Source: Ophiodon elongatus
Taxonomy: Eukaryota; Chordata; Actinopteri; Perciformes; Hexagrammidae
Length of the DNA: 64,000 nt
Direction of reading: 5' to 3'
Assembly (NCBI GenBank): GCA_016806645.1
Contig: JACSYO010000938.1
Location: 703,001 to 767,000 of the forward strand
In this document: piece after piece, positions 33,908-46,846 of the stretch
Position numbering within the stretch: position 1 is the first letter of the stretch
How the letters are laid out: every line of letters starts with the position of its first letter
The notes under the pieces: generated by a model
The model's database searches: none
Told to the model about the DNA's origin: nothing
What the model saw: the letters and a program-made list of their open reading frames with translations, nothing else
Translations under genes and position numbers: made by a program

Positions 33908-36079
33908 GTTAGGGATTTTGAAATTTAAAAAACGCTCATCTGGCTCAAAGTAAGCAGAAATGTCCATTAAATGTCTTTCCAAAAAAAATCCAAAATTTTA
34001 AACGGAATCTTTTAAACCCTTCTTATCAAAGTCATGTCTGACACTGAGGGAGGGGAACTTCTTGGACGTATTCTGTGTTTTGTCAGGGGACACAGGACTG
34101 ACAGCCATTTTGGCAAAGGCCTTGATAATGCTAATGAATTTGGCCCAGTTCCCCTGGTCAGCTTCCAGGAGAGTAGAAGTGTACCTGCTAAGGCCTCAGG
34201 CTAAACTCTACACTGGTGACAAAGTATCCCCATCTGTCAGACCTGCTGCTCCCTAACTAATTCATCTTGGATGTATTTTCTCTAGCAGTATTTAAAACTA
34301 TAATGTATGGAGACAGCAGCCAGTTAAAGCTGGGGTAGGCAGTTCATTTTTCCATAATAACGTTTCATTATGAAAACCAAATAGAACCTAAAAATACATA
34401 GATATGCCAATAACGTTAATATTGCTTCCTCTCTAAACAAAATATTGTAAGAACACTATAAACTGAGCACAGGTCTGTTGTTGTAGAAAAGTGTTCGCTT
34501 GGTATAGCAGTTTGGCTTACAGATTTTCACCCCAGCGAGACTCATAACCATGAGTGAAAAGGGTACATAGTTAATAAGGGTCCCCTTTCAATACTCTTAC
34601 AGTATGTCCCACCAGTAAGGATTTTCGCTGCTGTGCACCATTCTGGTGGCATATGAAAAATTCGTAACATACAAAAAAAAGGAAAACCACATACCAGATG
34701 AGACCCATCATTAAGAAGTTGTATATTGCTATCATAATGGCAAATAAATGTCTATCGAAAAAAAGGAAGTTAGAATATTATATAGTTCATGTTTCTATGT
34801 TGAGCAAATTAGTGGTACCCATCTACTGAGCATCAGTGATATTGGTGACAAGAGGTGCCTGCGGAGAGCCCAAAGGATGTTAAAATACAATCCCCACCGC
34901 AGCCTGTTCACCCTGCTGCCGTTTGTCTAGAGATAAAGACGTAGCAGCTGCCGTACCACAGACTTCAGAGCAGCTTCTTTCCTCAGGCTCTGAGTCTCCT
35001 AAATTCATCCTCCACCCTCCACCATATCATATAGTTATGTAGCAAAATGCAACAATAAATGTACCTTGCTTCCTCTAATATTGAGGATACAATCTAAAGA
35101 AAATAAAAATTTTAATGGAAATCCATAGTGTGGAAAATTACTTCTGGATCCAGCAAGTCATCCCACTTTGCAACTACACAACATATGTCATGGTCAGAGG
35201 GTCATGAGAGCATCAAGTTTATGTAATTTGGGATTTAGTCTAAGCTTTTGGAGCAGACGTTAGACAGAGCAGCAGTGTCTCTGGTAGATTTAGCTCTTTG
35301 GCTAGCAAGACAGTAGTTGGTTTAGGAGATTAATTAATCCTGTAGCTCGACAAACAGGCACAGACATTTATTGAGAGAGCTTTAAGATATAAAAAAAACA
35401 AGTTTTGTGGGCAGTTGCTTTCCAGCCAACTCAAAGAGGACATGCTGGTGTTACAAAGATAGATCTCAGTATATGGCTGAAGAGCCCTGTAAAATCAATA
35501 CTGCAGTTAATCACTCTGAGCCCCTCTTTTACCACTATCCACATTCTGATGATGAGGCAAACAGCACAACAGACAGTACAGCACTTCTGGGATTCTCAGA
35601 TCCTATGAGGCAAATAAAAAGACCAATATTGCAAGTGTTGTGCTTGACAAAACAGCACAGGGGTGGAGCCCTCGGGTGGCTGGGGCAGTAATTTTACTTT
35701 AACAATCCCAGCCTGTCCCTGGGAACATTTGGCAGCAGCCACGGAGCAGCCAGACGCTTCCAGGCATTGTTTTCCTGCGCATCCACCAGCTCTTTGTATT
35801 AGCTTTTCTCATCCCTCTGGCTGTTGCAGGGAGTTTACCCCCTCACTGTTATTAGTGAGCGTCAGCACTGCTGTTTGCACTGTTGTATACACATACTTAG
35901 GAGCCCGAGGAAGTTACGGCCAGACCGATGGGACGGCAACAAGGAGGGAGATAAAGGTTGATGCACAGCAAAGCAGCACACAGTGTGGTTCTCTAAGGTC
36001 AAGTTTCTCAAAGGACCATAGTGCATTGTGCTGCATAGTATCAAACTATAAGGTAAAGAATCTGAGTCTCTGTCTGATT
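33908..36079. other. Unassigned stretch
   Basis: No recognised repeat or host exon. A 185-codon frame (35663-36220) runs into a known-looking repeat at its end and is not credible as a gene. Confidence 0.45.
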
Positions 36080-36215
36080 GTGTGTCCTTCACATACCTCG
36101 AGAACTGCCCATCTGATCTACTTCACACTTGGCGGGTGTATTGCTGGGGACCCTGTGGAGTGCTTCTTCCAATTTGGTGCAATCCAGTCACACGACACGT
36201 TCAATAATAATAAAC
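36080..36215 (+). repeat. Fish dispersed repeat fragment
   Basis: CACTTGGCGGGTGTATTGCT, GGGGACCC..GGAGTGC and TTTGGTGCAAT resemble an interspersed fish repeat I know (usual form TTGGTGGGTGCATTGCTGGGGACCC). A single copy here; assigned from memory only. Confidence 0.4.
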
Positions 36216-37015
36216 CTTGAATAAACAAGCGAACAGTGCTCTGTGTAGCAACGGGGGCGGAGCTTCAGGGCTCTGCGGTCCAGCATGTCGTCCACAGTGC
36301 AGTGACAGTGGATCATTGACTGCAGTTCACTTTTGTTGCTGGCCGTGGATATTGGCTGAAAACGCTCCATGAATAATGGATTATGTCACAAACCAACTTT
36401 TCTTCCCAAGTCAAAGAGCACGAGTGGATAGCCTACAGTAACAGCGCCGCTCTGCCATTGCAACTCAACAAGTTTTTGTCACATTAACTTATAACTTTAC
36501 CGCCAGCAAAATACGTCCACTCATTAATTTCATGCTCTGCTTTACAGGCGGTGGTTATGTCAAAGCAGGCGACTAATACATCTATTTGGAAATGTCCTCC
36601 GCTAAGTGTGTTTCAACAATGTTTCTGTGTTTTTCAGGGGTGGATTTTGTGATTTAAAGGCCCAGGCCAACGCTGTCTTGCTTTATTTTTCACCCTTTCT
36701 CTTTCTTGGGTATGTTGGTATTGGCAGTGAAAAAAGAAATACTCAAAAATGTTTTCAAAGCAAAACTATTAATTATTGATAGACTAAAACTATTAAAGCC
36801 GCACAGTAAAAGTCCTGCATTCAAATTTTTGTTTCAAGTGAGGAGTGGAGATATTCTTTATCAGCAAAATGCACCTCCCCAGTGTATTTAAACACTACTG
36901 TACAGTGATGATAACTGTCTCTATTGGTATAAGTATACTGATGATAACTGTGTCTTTATTAGTATTAGTACAGTAAGAGACTTAGGATGTACCCTTAGTG
37001 TTGGTTCATCTGCTA
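36216..37015. other. Unassigned stretch
   Basis: A GGGGGCGGAGC box near 36252 is GC-box-like but isolated. Nothing coding. Confidence 0.4.
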
Positions 37016-37229
37016 TGTTCCCTGCTATGTTCCCCGCTTTGTTCCCCGCTATGTTCCCCGCTATGTTCCCCGTTTTGTTCCCCGCTATGTTCCTCGCTTT
37101 GTTCCCCGCTATGTTCTCCGCTATGTTCCCCGCTTTGTTCCCCGCTATGTTCCCCGCTTTTTTCACCACAATGTTCCCTGCTTTGTTCCCGCTATGTTCC
37201 CCGCTTCCTCGATGTGTTCCTCGTTATTT
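37016..37229 (+). repeat. 12-bp minisatellite (GTTCCCCGCTAT)n
   Basis: About 16-17 units of GTTCCCCGCTAT or GTTCCCCGCTTT, mostly in register. Because the unit is a multiple of three, every frame stays open and reads as FPAM/LFPA or CSPL repeats; there is no start or domain to suggest translation. Confidence 0.95.
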
Positions 37230-37420
37230 TTTCTGATTCACCTGACCCTGGTTCACATGAAATTTTGCCTGTTTCTGGTTTTTGGACTCCCCCTGCTCTG
37301 TGAGTTTTGTTTGTTTTGGACATTTCTTGTTTATTAAAATTGACAGTGTATCATCCTTCTGTTCCCCCGTGTCTATCTGTGTTTAAAACCATCCCGTAAC
37401 CTTTTTACCCCCACGTGACA
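37230..37420 (+). mobile_element. Possible LTR 3' end
   Basis: After the minisatellite come GGACTCCCCCTGCTCTGTGA, TTTATTAAAATTGA and CCCCCACGTGACA, a layout I associate with the R-U5 part of fish gypsy LTRs ending in GTGACA. No start or duplication was found. Confidence 0.35.
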
Positions 37421-37584
37421 AAATTTACTTAATGTCTGTCCAAGGTGGGGCTTTCAATTCAAATAATAAAAGCTACTTAAGGGGGAGGGGGAATGTTGAG
37501 GTTAATTATATGCTCCATAATTTCCTAAAGCAGCTGAGATGCTGAGTTTTTTCCCATATCTGAATCAAAGGATGCGTGTTTGTG

Positions 37585-37650
37585 TGTGTACAGATTGTAA
37601 AGCTCTTTGTGGGTCTGGGCTAAATCAATTAAATTGACTTCACCATGGCA
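37585..37650 (+). mobile_element. L2-type LINE 3' tail, degenerate
   Basis: TGTACAGATTGTAAAGCTCT, GGGCTAAATCAATTAAATTG is the plus-strand form of the tail seen at 8431-8518 and 50278-50370. Confidence 0.6.
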
Positions 37651-40544
37651 CAGAGGAATAAGATATATCGGGCTTTAGAAACACACACAATACTTGTTAG
37701 TAGATCAATGCATTGTTGGTTTGCTTCTGCACATGGGATTTGATGACAAGTAGAAAAATTATATCACCAGACATATAAATAATTTTTGTAACGTTATTAT
37801 GTATTAACTAACCTACCAAATGGGGCGTAAGATCAGAAAACGCATATCAGTCATTTCTAAAGGCAATAAGACGTTTGTCATTTTATATCATATATATATA
37901 AATATATATATGAGGTGGTTGTCAGTTCTGCATCTGAACTTCAACCAAAATTCAGCTGATAATATTTGTAGATTATTTGCACATGTTCATTCTGTTCAAT
38001 ATTGTTTGATAGAAGTCCTCCAAACGAAACAACAAATGTGTTTGCTCACTATTGAACTAATGAATGTGTTTTCTTTGTTAAGTAAGAAAAGATTGTGGTT
38101 TGTGTTAAAAAAAAGACTACTTAGTTAGGTATAGGAGAGCTTCATCCTCATGGTTACATTAATAAACATGTGGTTAAGGTTATGGAACGATGGTGGTCAT
38201 GGTTCAAAGAAACCAACATTGATTGTGTGTTGGAAACAGGAAACGAACAGCAGTCTCCTGTGTTAACAGTGGAGCCGCCGACAGGTATAACTGCAGCTGT
38301 TTTTCAATAACATCTACTTTGCTTCAATAATCTGAGTCCCTCAGTCTGAACATGTGTTATAGCACCCTATATTGTTCAAAATTGTCAAGATGAAGCCAAA
38401 TTTAAAAAATGGCTATTCATACCTCAAAGCACTTGGGGTTAAAATGGACCTCTATAGAGAATGTAGTCATGTGCTATACATTTTACGTGTTTAGATAAAC
38501 ATTCTAAGTTACTATGGCAACGCCTCTTGTCTATTACTGTGAATAACAGAGCTGTGTATCTATAGAATTGGGTAACCGTCACTGTGGACAAGAGACAGAT
38601 CCATGAATGCACATCCGAGTTGCTCGATACATTGAGTGAAGACGCGTCTGCTGTTGGAGAGCTTACCGGACTGAGCCTTGTGTCCTGAGTTGACGGTGGC
38701 AGTTGTTCTGCATAGCATAAAGGGACTACAAACTGCTGTCAGTTGTGACTTTTTCCACTGATGTCTGCCTTCCTACATAAATTATCTCATCTCTTATGTC
38801 AGAATGACATGTTTAACTAGTTCCCATAGCAATTGTTTTTCATCGCCTGTCTTTCAGAGCGCAGGAATGTGCCACAAACACAAAAGGAAAAAATGTGGAC
38901 AAACTGAGGCAGAAAGCGCAGTGACACATTCACAGATTTTGCCTCTGGTGGCCTGCATTAGGCCTCAGTGATAGACAGTCAATATTCTCTTCCTGTTTTT
39001 TAGGCAGGGGCAGAACTGCTGAGCTATGGCTGCTGTGTCCACAGGGGCCAACGGGCAAGGCAGATGTAATGAGCAGCACAGCCTCTCTACTCCGCTCCAA
39101 ATTACCCCGCAGAGGCTGGAAGAGGGGATGGACGGGAGGAGGAGGACACCCCCAGGCAGAGTCATGCTTGTTGAACCACTCAATCACCTCACATTAACAT
39201 TTTAAGACTCAGTGGTGGCTTCCGGAGAGCTCGGCACAAATGGTGCTTCACAGCAATTAAAGGCATGCTTGTGGAGAGTTGACAAACTGCTGCCACCTCG
39301 CTGGATTTTCTTTTTCTTGGACTCCTATTTGCTGTCTATTGCTCTAATTCCCGTCCAGTAACCTAATTCCTGTCACTCTTACATCACCATACATAGGAAG
39401 GTCTCACTACTAGGCGTTGTTAATTATCTGGTATGAATTCAGTTAGTTTAGTTTTCTTCTCATAGTGTGTCCCAGCACAATCCTATATACTCACATGATG
39501 AAGTTTATTATGTTGCTGCCTTAAAGCATAAGTCTGGTCATTCAAAAACTGATTGAGTCCCACATACACCGTCCTCCTGCCACAAATACTCACTTCAGCA
39601 CCAAATGTGTCCCCAACAAATCCACTATTTCCTCCTGTTTCTCTTGAACATTTCTCTTCTTTTTTTTCAATGAAACTATATTTTATAAGCTGCTTGTTGT
39701 TAAAGATTTATAGATCTTCAATAGGAACCAATGGGCTTGGAGCTGAGCGAACAGAGAGGGAAGGGGAGTCTTGAGAGACAGACTTTAGCAGACATTGCTA
39801 ACTTGATCTGTTTAAGGGATGGCTTTGTGTCATTCAGACATATGAGACTTTAATGTTCATGTTCCTTGTGGCTTCACTCCGGCATGACAGGACATTTAAG
39901 GAAAGACACAATGCTTGTGTGATATTTAGTGCTTGGTGTGTGAGAGAGAGAGAGAGAGAGAGCAGGGCTGAGTTGAAGTGCTATGATAAGGAGGGCTCTT
40001 AGTGGTCTCTCAGGCTGCATCAATGATGGATTTTGAAACTTCCTGTCAGTGAAACCCTATAACAGAGCGGTGAACGAGGGACACGCTCCCTCGGTTCTCC
40101 CCACGACTTGTGCCATGCTGAGAGTAATACAGAAATGTTACAGATCCAACTGTAAGATTGCCGTTGTGACATTTTTACGTGAAATTGACCAGTGTTTATT
40201 CAGACATGAGACTAACATGTTAGATAGAAAGGGACTTAAATCATTGTTTTGGTCTTTCGTGGTTCCTTTATTTTTCAGTGATGGGAAAAGTACCAAACTC
40301 ATCCTGTTGCATTTATGTGCCACTAACTATCATCTAATTTTACAATTTTAGTAACCCAAATACTTCTCATGAATTTACTCCCAAGGTGACAAGCAAACAA
40401 TGCCTCCCAACCCTGACATTACTCAGTGGCTATCGGACACCTGCAGTGATGCCATGGTTGAGAGTCTCCTCTGAACAAGGTGATCTCATCCTTACTCATC
40501 ATTTTCTGCCTTTTGCGTAGCATCTAGACACAGAAGGTTCACGT
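37651..40544. other. Unassigned stretch
   Basis: Includes the second copy of the GTGGTTAAGGTTA repeat (about 38169-38252) and a (GA)n run (39943-39962). No host exon recognised. Confidence 0.45.
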
Positions 40545-40775
40545 GTGGTTAACATCAGAAAACGGTTTAGAAAAACATCATGGTTTGGCTTGAAATCATT
40601 ACATTTATTATGGAACATAAGCTACAGATTTAACATAATTTGACTCTGTGGAGAAAATATACCTCATGTTTTGGTTTCACATGGCACACGAACACCAGCC
40701 CCATGAGTAGCAGTCCTTTGTTCGTTTGACCCATCCACCACAGCTCTCTTCCACTCGTGTAGGGGCTTTTTGTTT
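40545..40775 (+). repeat. Dispersed fish repeat (ATCATGGTTTGGCTTGAAAT copy)
   Basis: ACATCATGGTTTGG, TTATTATGGAACATAAGCTA, CACATGGCACACGAACACC and TTGACCCATCCACCACAG are ordered as in a common fish repeat and share the GACCCATCCAC block with 6640-6655 in opposite orientation. Confidence 0.6.
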
Positions 40776-40842
40776 CACTGCGTATAACACCACATTCTTT
40801 TGTCTTTAGTTGAGTAAGATGTAACCGTCATGGTGGGGGATC

Positions 40843-41045
40843 GCAAAAGTCATAAGCGTTGATCCTTTGCGGACCATAAATGTGTGAATAAAATGTTGTG
40901 CCATACCATCCAGTGGATGTTGAGATATTTCAGTGAAGTCTTTAGATTTCATCCTCTGGAGACCATCAATGTCTGTATCATCCTTTCATTATTTTTTTAG
41001 ATATTTCAGTGTAAAGTGGTGGACAAAGAGCCCAACACTACCATC
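40843..41045 (+). repeat. Dispersed fish repeat (TGTTGAGATATTTCAGT family)
   Basis: TTTGCGGACCATAAATGTGT, GTTGAGATATTTCAGT (twice in part), CATCCTCTGGAGACCAT and AGTGGTGGACAAAGAG. Same family as 11640-11975. Confidence 0.6.
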
Positions 41046-42846
41046 GCTTGGACCCGACTCAACCTGTAATACCAAGTAAAAGAAATGTGTTTTGAAATGA
41101 CTACTGTTTGCCTCAAACATAACATTTTCTGAAAGTTCGAAAACATTTTGCAATTCAGTAAATACCACTGGATTTGAAGCAGATGAATGGTGATATTTCT
41201 CGATAAGCTATTTGCTTACTGGTATTACTTTGCACTGCAACAGTTGAGACCTCTGAGACCGCAGCCTGTACAGGATCAGACATTTAAAAAAGATTACCCC
41301 GATGTTGAAAAATGTTCAAGGAGGATTCTCATACATCTCTCTCACCGCTTCTCACTTTACAAGATACAATAAGTGCCTTTTAATAGTCGTCTCCTGCGTT
41401 GCAGCAGGAAAAGGTCAGGAGTAAAATTTTGCCTGACAGCGGAGGTTTTTGCGGGGTAATTTAAAGACATGTCAAGAAAGACCTTTTGCCTGGTGAGCGG
41501 AGAAACGTTCCATATTTATGACGCCTCTGTCTGAAGGGTATTAGAGGAATAAGTGAGAGGGTGCTCTCTGAGTTGTGAAAGAAAAGACGTGCTTATCGGT
41601 GCTCAGGAAAAGCTCAGGATCACAAAGCCAGAGAGGACCCTGAATCTCAGACTGAAGGGAGCTCAGTATGCAAGACAAGTAGAAAATGTGGACAAACAAG
41701 ACAGAGATCTGAATCAATACAGCATCATGCCCCTTGATAAGAGCAAAAAAACTACGGCGTAAGAGCTTTTCTGGGAGCTGTCAGTGAATTTCAGATTGAC
41801 TCCGAGGGCTTCAGAGAGTTGGAGATTTGACATGTCAGTGAGCTCTGTTGTCTTTAAGGAGAAACCGCGCGAAAGCTTTATGAAACTCTGTGTCAGCCCT
41901 ACATTATTTATCAGTGAAACATCTCCATGCTCTGCTTTCTAGGGAAGCTTCACATTCACATTCTGTTTGAAGCATTTATGTGGACAGCCTCATGTTCTTT
42001 AGTTCAGACTGACCTTCCAAAACTAAAAACAGAAGCAGGGAATTAATGCAACGAGTCCTCAAACAACAGTTTGCATGATACCTTCAGAAAGGTTTTGTGG
42101 TTTTTCTATCAACACAAACGATCAGTGCCCGTGTGCAAGCTCCTGTGGTGTTTAGGTAACAACACTACTACTAGGTTTAGTGAAGGTCGTGGTTTGTGTT
42201 ACTTATGGATTTATTGATTCCATTGTTTGCCAATTTGTGTAAAATAAATTATTAAAGTATATTTTTGACTAACTGTGTTCTACTGCATGAAAGACATGTT
42301 TGAGTTATCTCTACTTCTAGCTATGGCTGTGCTGTTTCCATAGAGGTACAGGACTTAAATATTGCAGAAGAAACAAGGCCACGGAGAGTAAAATGTGACG
42401 GGAGCAATAAACGCCCCAAAACTGCTGTTCAGAGGGTGATTACATGACACATAAATAAAGGTTGACTTCTGAGTTTCACAGAGGACACAAACAGCAGTCT
42501 CTTGGGTAAAAGTCCAGTGGTTTATACTCCATCCCCCCCGACCTCCACCTTATGTGGACTTTGTCTCTCTTTACCCTACAACCAATAGATTAGGTTTACT
42601 TGTGTTCTTCTGCAAACACCAACAACTTGTTTTCATTCCTTGTTGGCTGTGATTCTCACTTAGACACCCCCCCAAAACAACGCCAAAACATGCAGTTTCA
42701 GTTAAATACCTGTCGCCATCAAAATATGTGAAATGTGTGCGTTGAATTTGTCTAATTAATTATTTAACATTCAACGTATCCATGGTTTGCAGAAACATTT
42801 GATGCCAACACTGTTTCCTGGTGACTGGGCTGATTATACTCCTGAT
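41046..42846. other. Unassigned stretch
   Basis: A fragment of the GGTTTAG/CGTGGTTT dispersed repeat lies at about 42150-42205. No exon recognised. Confidence 0.45.
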
Positions 42847-42945
42847 GATCAGAATCAGCTTTATTGGCCATGTATGCGTACGCATACAAAGAATTTGTTC
42901 CGGATTTTCCGTTGCTCATAACGTACATAACTGCTCTATAATATA
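42847..42945 (-). mobile_element. LINE 3' end (Rex1/CR1-L2 group)
   Basis: GATCAGAATCAGCTTTATTG, GCCATGTATG and ACAAAGAATTTG are the reverse complement of a well-known fish LINE 3' terminus. Only the tail is present. Confidence 0.7.
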
Positions 42946-44643
42946 ATTTGGCCTCCAGGAGAACAGTTTATACCATGATGATATCCTGTTCTGCCAAAGG
43001 GGTAATAAAAAACAAACAGTTTAGAGAGCGAGGAAGGTCACAGCTATGAGCGTAATAAATGATTGTTATAATGCAGACCTTGCAAGTCATATTCTGAAAA
43101 CACAGTACACAGTGTTATTACATTTTGTATATGGTCTGCGTCACTCTGGTTGGTCTTATGAGGTGGGATGTTATGATTGGCTGAGGTTGCTGAGATGGTT
43201 CCTGGTCAGTGATTGGTTCCCTCAGGTCTACCCCAGAGGATAACACCCTTAGTTCTCCTCTTCCTGCCTTTAATAAGACATCGCTGGTTGTATGAGATCT
43301 TGCTTGTATTACATAATCAATTGCTTGTTGCAGGTGGATAATGTATGAATATGGATAATGATAAATAACCTAATCACTGAGTATTCTTCACATCCACCTG
43401 CTAATAAATGTATCAATATTTCGGGACTAGATCTCCATCATATATATCTAAGAGTACTGACCCTTGCTGTTTGACGAGCACTTGTCCTTATTGAAGAGTG
43501 AAGAACTGACCTCTCACATCGGAGGATACTTCAGGGGCAACATTCCAACTGCACAAGAACTCAAGATGTAACACGCATACAGCTCCTCCAAACATCTGTC
43601 CCTGTGGGCTCCTAAATCCTGCAGACTGATTAGAGTCTCACCTTGTTTCATGCAAGCTTAATGGCTCTGTTGTCAATAAACAACCTCAGACTTGAATTAG
43701 TATCTGCTCAGAGAAGCACCTGCTATCATGCTCACGGCTCATTCTGTTTTATTATTATTATTATTTTATTTAGTCTTTCAGCTGCTTCAGGCAGTTTTGC
43801 TCTTTCCCTGCACCAAGTGGGAGCTGAGATCAGCGTTTTTGTGGATCAAATGAGGTTAAAAACTGTTTGATTTTCTGAAATCCAGTTTCAACATTAGAAA
43901 CTTAGGAGCAAAAAAACTGCCGTGTCACTGGTAGCGTCTGACTAGCTGAGCTGAACAAACGCAGCTGTGTGCTCTGATGGATCTGATAGCTCAACCGCCA
44001 TGCGATCATTACCCAATAGCTTCAGATGACTGGACACTGGTCCTAGTGATGTGATGTATGTCTGACACGTACAGCTGAAAACAACGATAAAGCAAACTAT
44101 TATGTTCATACAAAAACACATCAATTATCTATACATTAACATACAAATAAAGCACAAATGACTGTCAACATACAATATCTATCTACATCCAAGTGCATTT
44201 TTTTTCTGCTCACATACACTCATATGTGTACAAGTGGATTCTATTACTGACTTCATCAGTAAGGAGAATACTAAAGCACAAGAGACGTTGCAGTTTGTTC
44301 TGAGGTCGATTGTTTTGTTTTTTCAGGGAACATGTGCTATAGTTCCAGACAACACAGTGTTAACGCGTCCTAACCCTTAAACATGGCTAAGCTAATGACA
44401 GAGCAGCTGCCCTTCCAATGCTCAAGTCCACCATTCAGCTGTTCTCCTTCTCATTTTCATGAAAAGTTATGAAAAAGAAAACATATTTAACGTTGTGTTC
44501 TTCTGCATATGTATAAAGTTGCACATATTAATATATTGTCTATTTCATTTTACAGTTTGTCTTTTCCTCTTGATCAATGACCATTGTCAAATTTACTAAC
44601 ACAATCAAATATATAAAAAGCAATAAAACAATAAAACCCAGTG
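42946..44643. other. Unassigned stretch
   Basis: ATT-rich run at 43750-43775. If the candidate exon at 44644 is real, TTTATT at about 43749 could be its minus-strand polyadenylation signal, giving a long 3' UTR; this is speculative. Confidence 0.35.
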
Positions 44644-44916
44644 TTACATTCTCGATCTGTGTGTTTGAGCGATGGGCTCCTGCGGCTGCTTCATGATGCT
44701 GTAATGCTCTCTGACAACAGTTGCCAGTCGATGGCAAGCAGGGCTAATGTTAGCTTTAAACTGTGCTGCGGTGATGGAAGCATCCTGACAGGCCTGGGGG
44801 CTCTGCCGCAGCTCCGCTGACCCTTCTGCAAAAAGCCGCTTCTTTTTAGTTGCGAGGATGTTCTGTCCACCGCCTGACGATAGCGCATCCGTTCCCTGCT
44901 CCTCGTCTCCACACAT
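44644..44916 (-). CDS. Candidate terminal exon, unknown protein
   Basis: The only stretch that looks like a host coding exon. On the minus strand a strong 3' splice site (pyrimidine run then CCTTCAG, plus strand 44917-44931) is followed at once by 90 sense codons and TAA. The peptide begins MCGDEEQGTDALSSGGG, then ATKKKRLFAEGSAELRQSP, AQFKANISPACHRLATVVRE and HYSIMKQ. It is hydrophilic, with a basic KKKR patch, no signal peptide or membrane segment, and balanced codon use unlike the surrounding AT-rich DNA. The initial ATG need not be a start; it may only be the first codon of a last exon. A second open frame covers the same bases (44691-45179) but runs through the splice site and reads less like protein. 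I do not recognise the family. A processed or transposon-derived origin cannot be excluded. Confidence 0.4.
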   Translation of the reverse strand: MCGDEEQGTDALSSGGGQNILATKKKRLFAEGSAELRQSPQACQDASITAAQFKANISPACHRLATVVREHYSIMKQPQEPIAQTHRSRM

Positions 44917-44931
44917 CTGAAGGAAAAAAAG

Positions 44932-45734
44932 CCATTTGATTTATGCTCAGCTCCCAGCACTGCTCTTCCAGCTATTATTTTTAGATGTAATTTTTCTATA
45001 CTCCAACTGCGGAGTGCTACTGCCCACATATTGATTGGCTGTTCAGCTAACCACGGAGGTGCTGCTCCAAGTAGATGAGTTGAGTTATGAAAAGATATGT
45101 GGATGGAGAGATAGAAAGCAGTCACTCTCGTTTGATAAGAGTTAGTGAGATATTGTCTAAATCCTTCAAGGTCTTGCATAACAACTGGTTTTAATGCTGA
45201 TTTGTTATTGAATAAAGTACATTTTTACATAATCATGATTTATAAATAATTTACAATGTATTATAAGCAGTAGGACATTTAACATTTTGTAGATATTAGT
45301 TTCAGATTCAGATTCAAACCTTCATCTACAATGTCCAACTTTGAAATTATTAGATACATACAGGTTAAAATGTTTATTTCATCAAAATTAATTTATACTT
45401 CATATTTTGAGATTGTACATTAAGTTTTAATGATGGTAGCACCGGCGCAACGCAATTAAAATGGGGTCAGATGGAAGCAGTAGAATGAAGGGAATCATTG
45501 GCAAAGCCTTTCCATCAGTCTCAGAGAGACACATCCTGTCTCCTTTCAGGCGAGCAGAAAGAAAACATCCAAAACACACATTTAGGTGTTTATTTTACGA
45601 CTTCGTCTTTTTGTGTCTGTAGATTTTTTCTAAATTCACCAGAAGTTACAATTTGATAGTGTCTCATTTATGTATTTAAACATGACATTTTAGAAAACTT
45701 GCATTACAATAAATAGATGTCTTAATGTCAGTAA
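44932..45734. other. Unassigned stretch
   Basis: Contains a GATTCAGATTCA run (about 45302-45318) resembling a short LINE tail in minus orientation. Otherwise nothing. Confidence 0.4.
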
Positions 45735-46261
45735 TCAACTGGGGAAGTTTCATGCTGATATCTATTATATTTTCTTTTACCCTATTCACCTGCAGTGTCT
45801 ACAAAATGTATGTAATTTAACAGAACATCTCTGAAAAGGCTGTTTTCTCTGAGCCAGAAATCTCCACTTTAGTAGCACTTACATTCACCAATCTTTCCAC
45901 TTTCATTCCTCTCTATATTATGAAGGTTTTTACAGAGGGGTTTGTTCATATATCATTCAGAGCCTGATTTATACAACATTTTAGTACTAAAAACATGAAG
46001 GAAACTGTTGACAGTATTTTCTGATTTATGGAGTGATACAAAAATATATATAAAATGCCCTCTGTAAAATCCTTTGACTCTAATATGTCAACAAAATGAA
46101 ACAACAATTTAAACCTGGCTTTATGCAATGTTCAGATTTAGGTTCTGCAAATGTATGAAAATTAGCACATATTTGATACGATGATGACCTAATTTTCATA
46201 TTAACTGGGAGGTTTCATGCTGACATATATTATATATATATTTTTTACCCTCTTCATGACT

Positions 46262-46545
46262 GTGGGCGACTGTGGCTCAGTGGTGAGCCGGGTCGTCCTT
46301 CAATCAGAGGATCCTCGATCCACTAGCCCATGTCCATGTGTCCTTGGGCAACACACTTCACCCCAAATGTCTTCCGTAGCTGTGCCTACGGTGTGTGAAT
46401 GTTGTATGAATGTTAGCTACTCCTGATGCGCAGGTGGCCCCTTAGCCACTGGTGTGAATGGGTGAATGATGTCATGTAGTGCTAAAGAGCTTTGAGTGGT
46501 TGGAAGACTAGAAAAGAGATATACAAGTTCACCTGTATTATCTAA
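46262..46545 (+). mobile_element. tRNA-derived SINE, nearly full
   Basis: A-box-like TGGCTCAGTGGTGAG, a damaged B-box (GATCCTCGATCC), then CATGTGTCCTTGGGC, CACTTCACCCCAAAT, CTCCTGATGCGCAGGTGG and the tail AGCTTTGAGTGGTTGGAAGA, CTAGAAAAGAGATATACAAG. Confidence 0.88.
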
Positions 46546-46806
46546 TAAATGTATGTAATTTAACAAAATATCTCTTTAAAGGCTGTTTTCTCTAAATGAG
46601 TGTTTTCTCATACTCTGAAACAGAAATCTCCACTTCAATAGCTCTTACATCCACCTAATGTTCTACATCATTCCTCTCTATAAGCTAAAGGCCTGGTTTA
46701 TAAAACTTGCTATGACTAAAATCATGGCAACAAGATATTTATAATGGCTCTTGACAGTATTTTCTGATTTATGGAGTGATAAAAGAATAAAAGATTTTGA
46801 ACCTGG

Positions 46807-46846
46807 CAGAAATGTGAACATTGGATAAACAGTGTTCACATTTCTG
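46807..46846. repeat. 17-bp inverted repeat (hairpin)
   Basis: CAGAAATGTGAACATTG (46807-46823) and CAGTGTTCACATTTCTG (46830-46846) pair at 16 of 17 positions around a 6-base loop. Copy A of the duplication lacks this arm pair. Confidence 0.9.

Noticed and set aside
35663..36220. 185-codon plus-strand open frame
   Set aside because: No domain, odd composition, and its last third is a known-looking dispersed repeat; overlaps another frame on the minus strand.
37016..37229. CRISPR-like array
   Set aside because: Units are contiguous with no unique spacers; the host is a vertebrate.
36998..37303. CSPL/FPAM repeat protein
   Set aside because: Translation of a 12-bp minisatellite; open in several frames at once.
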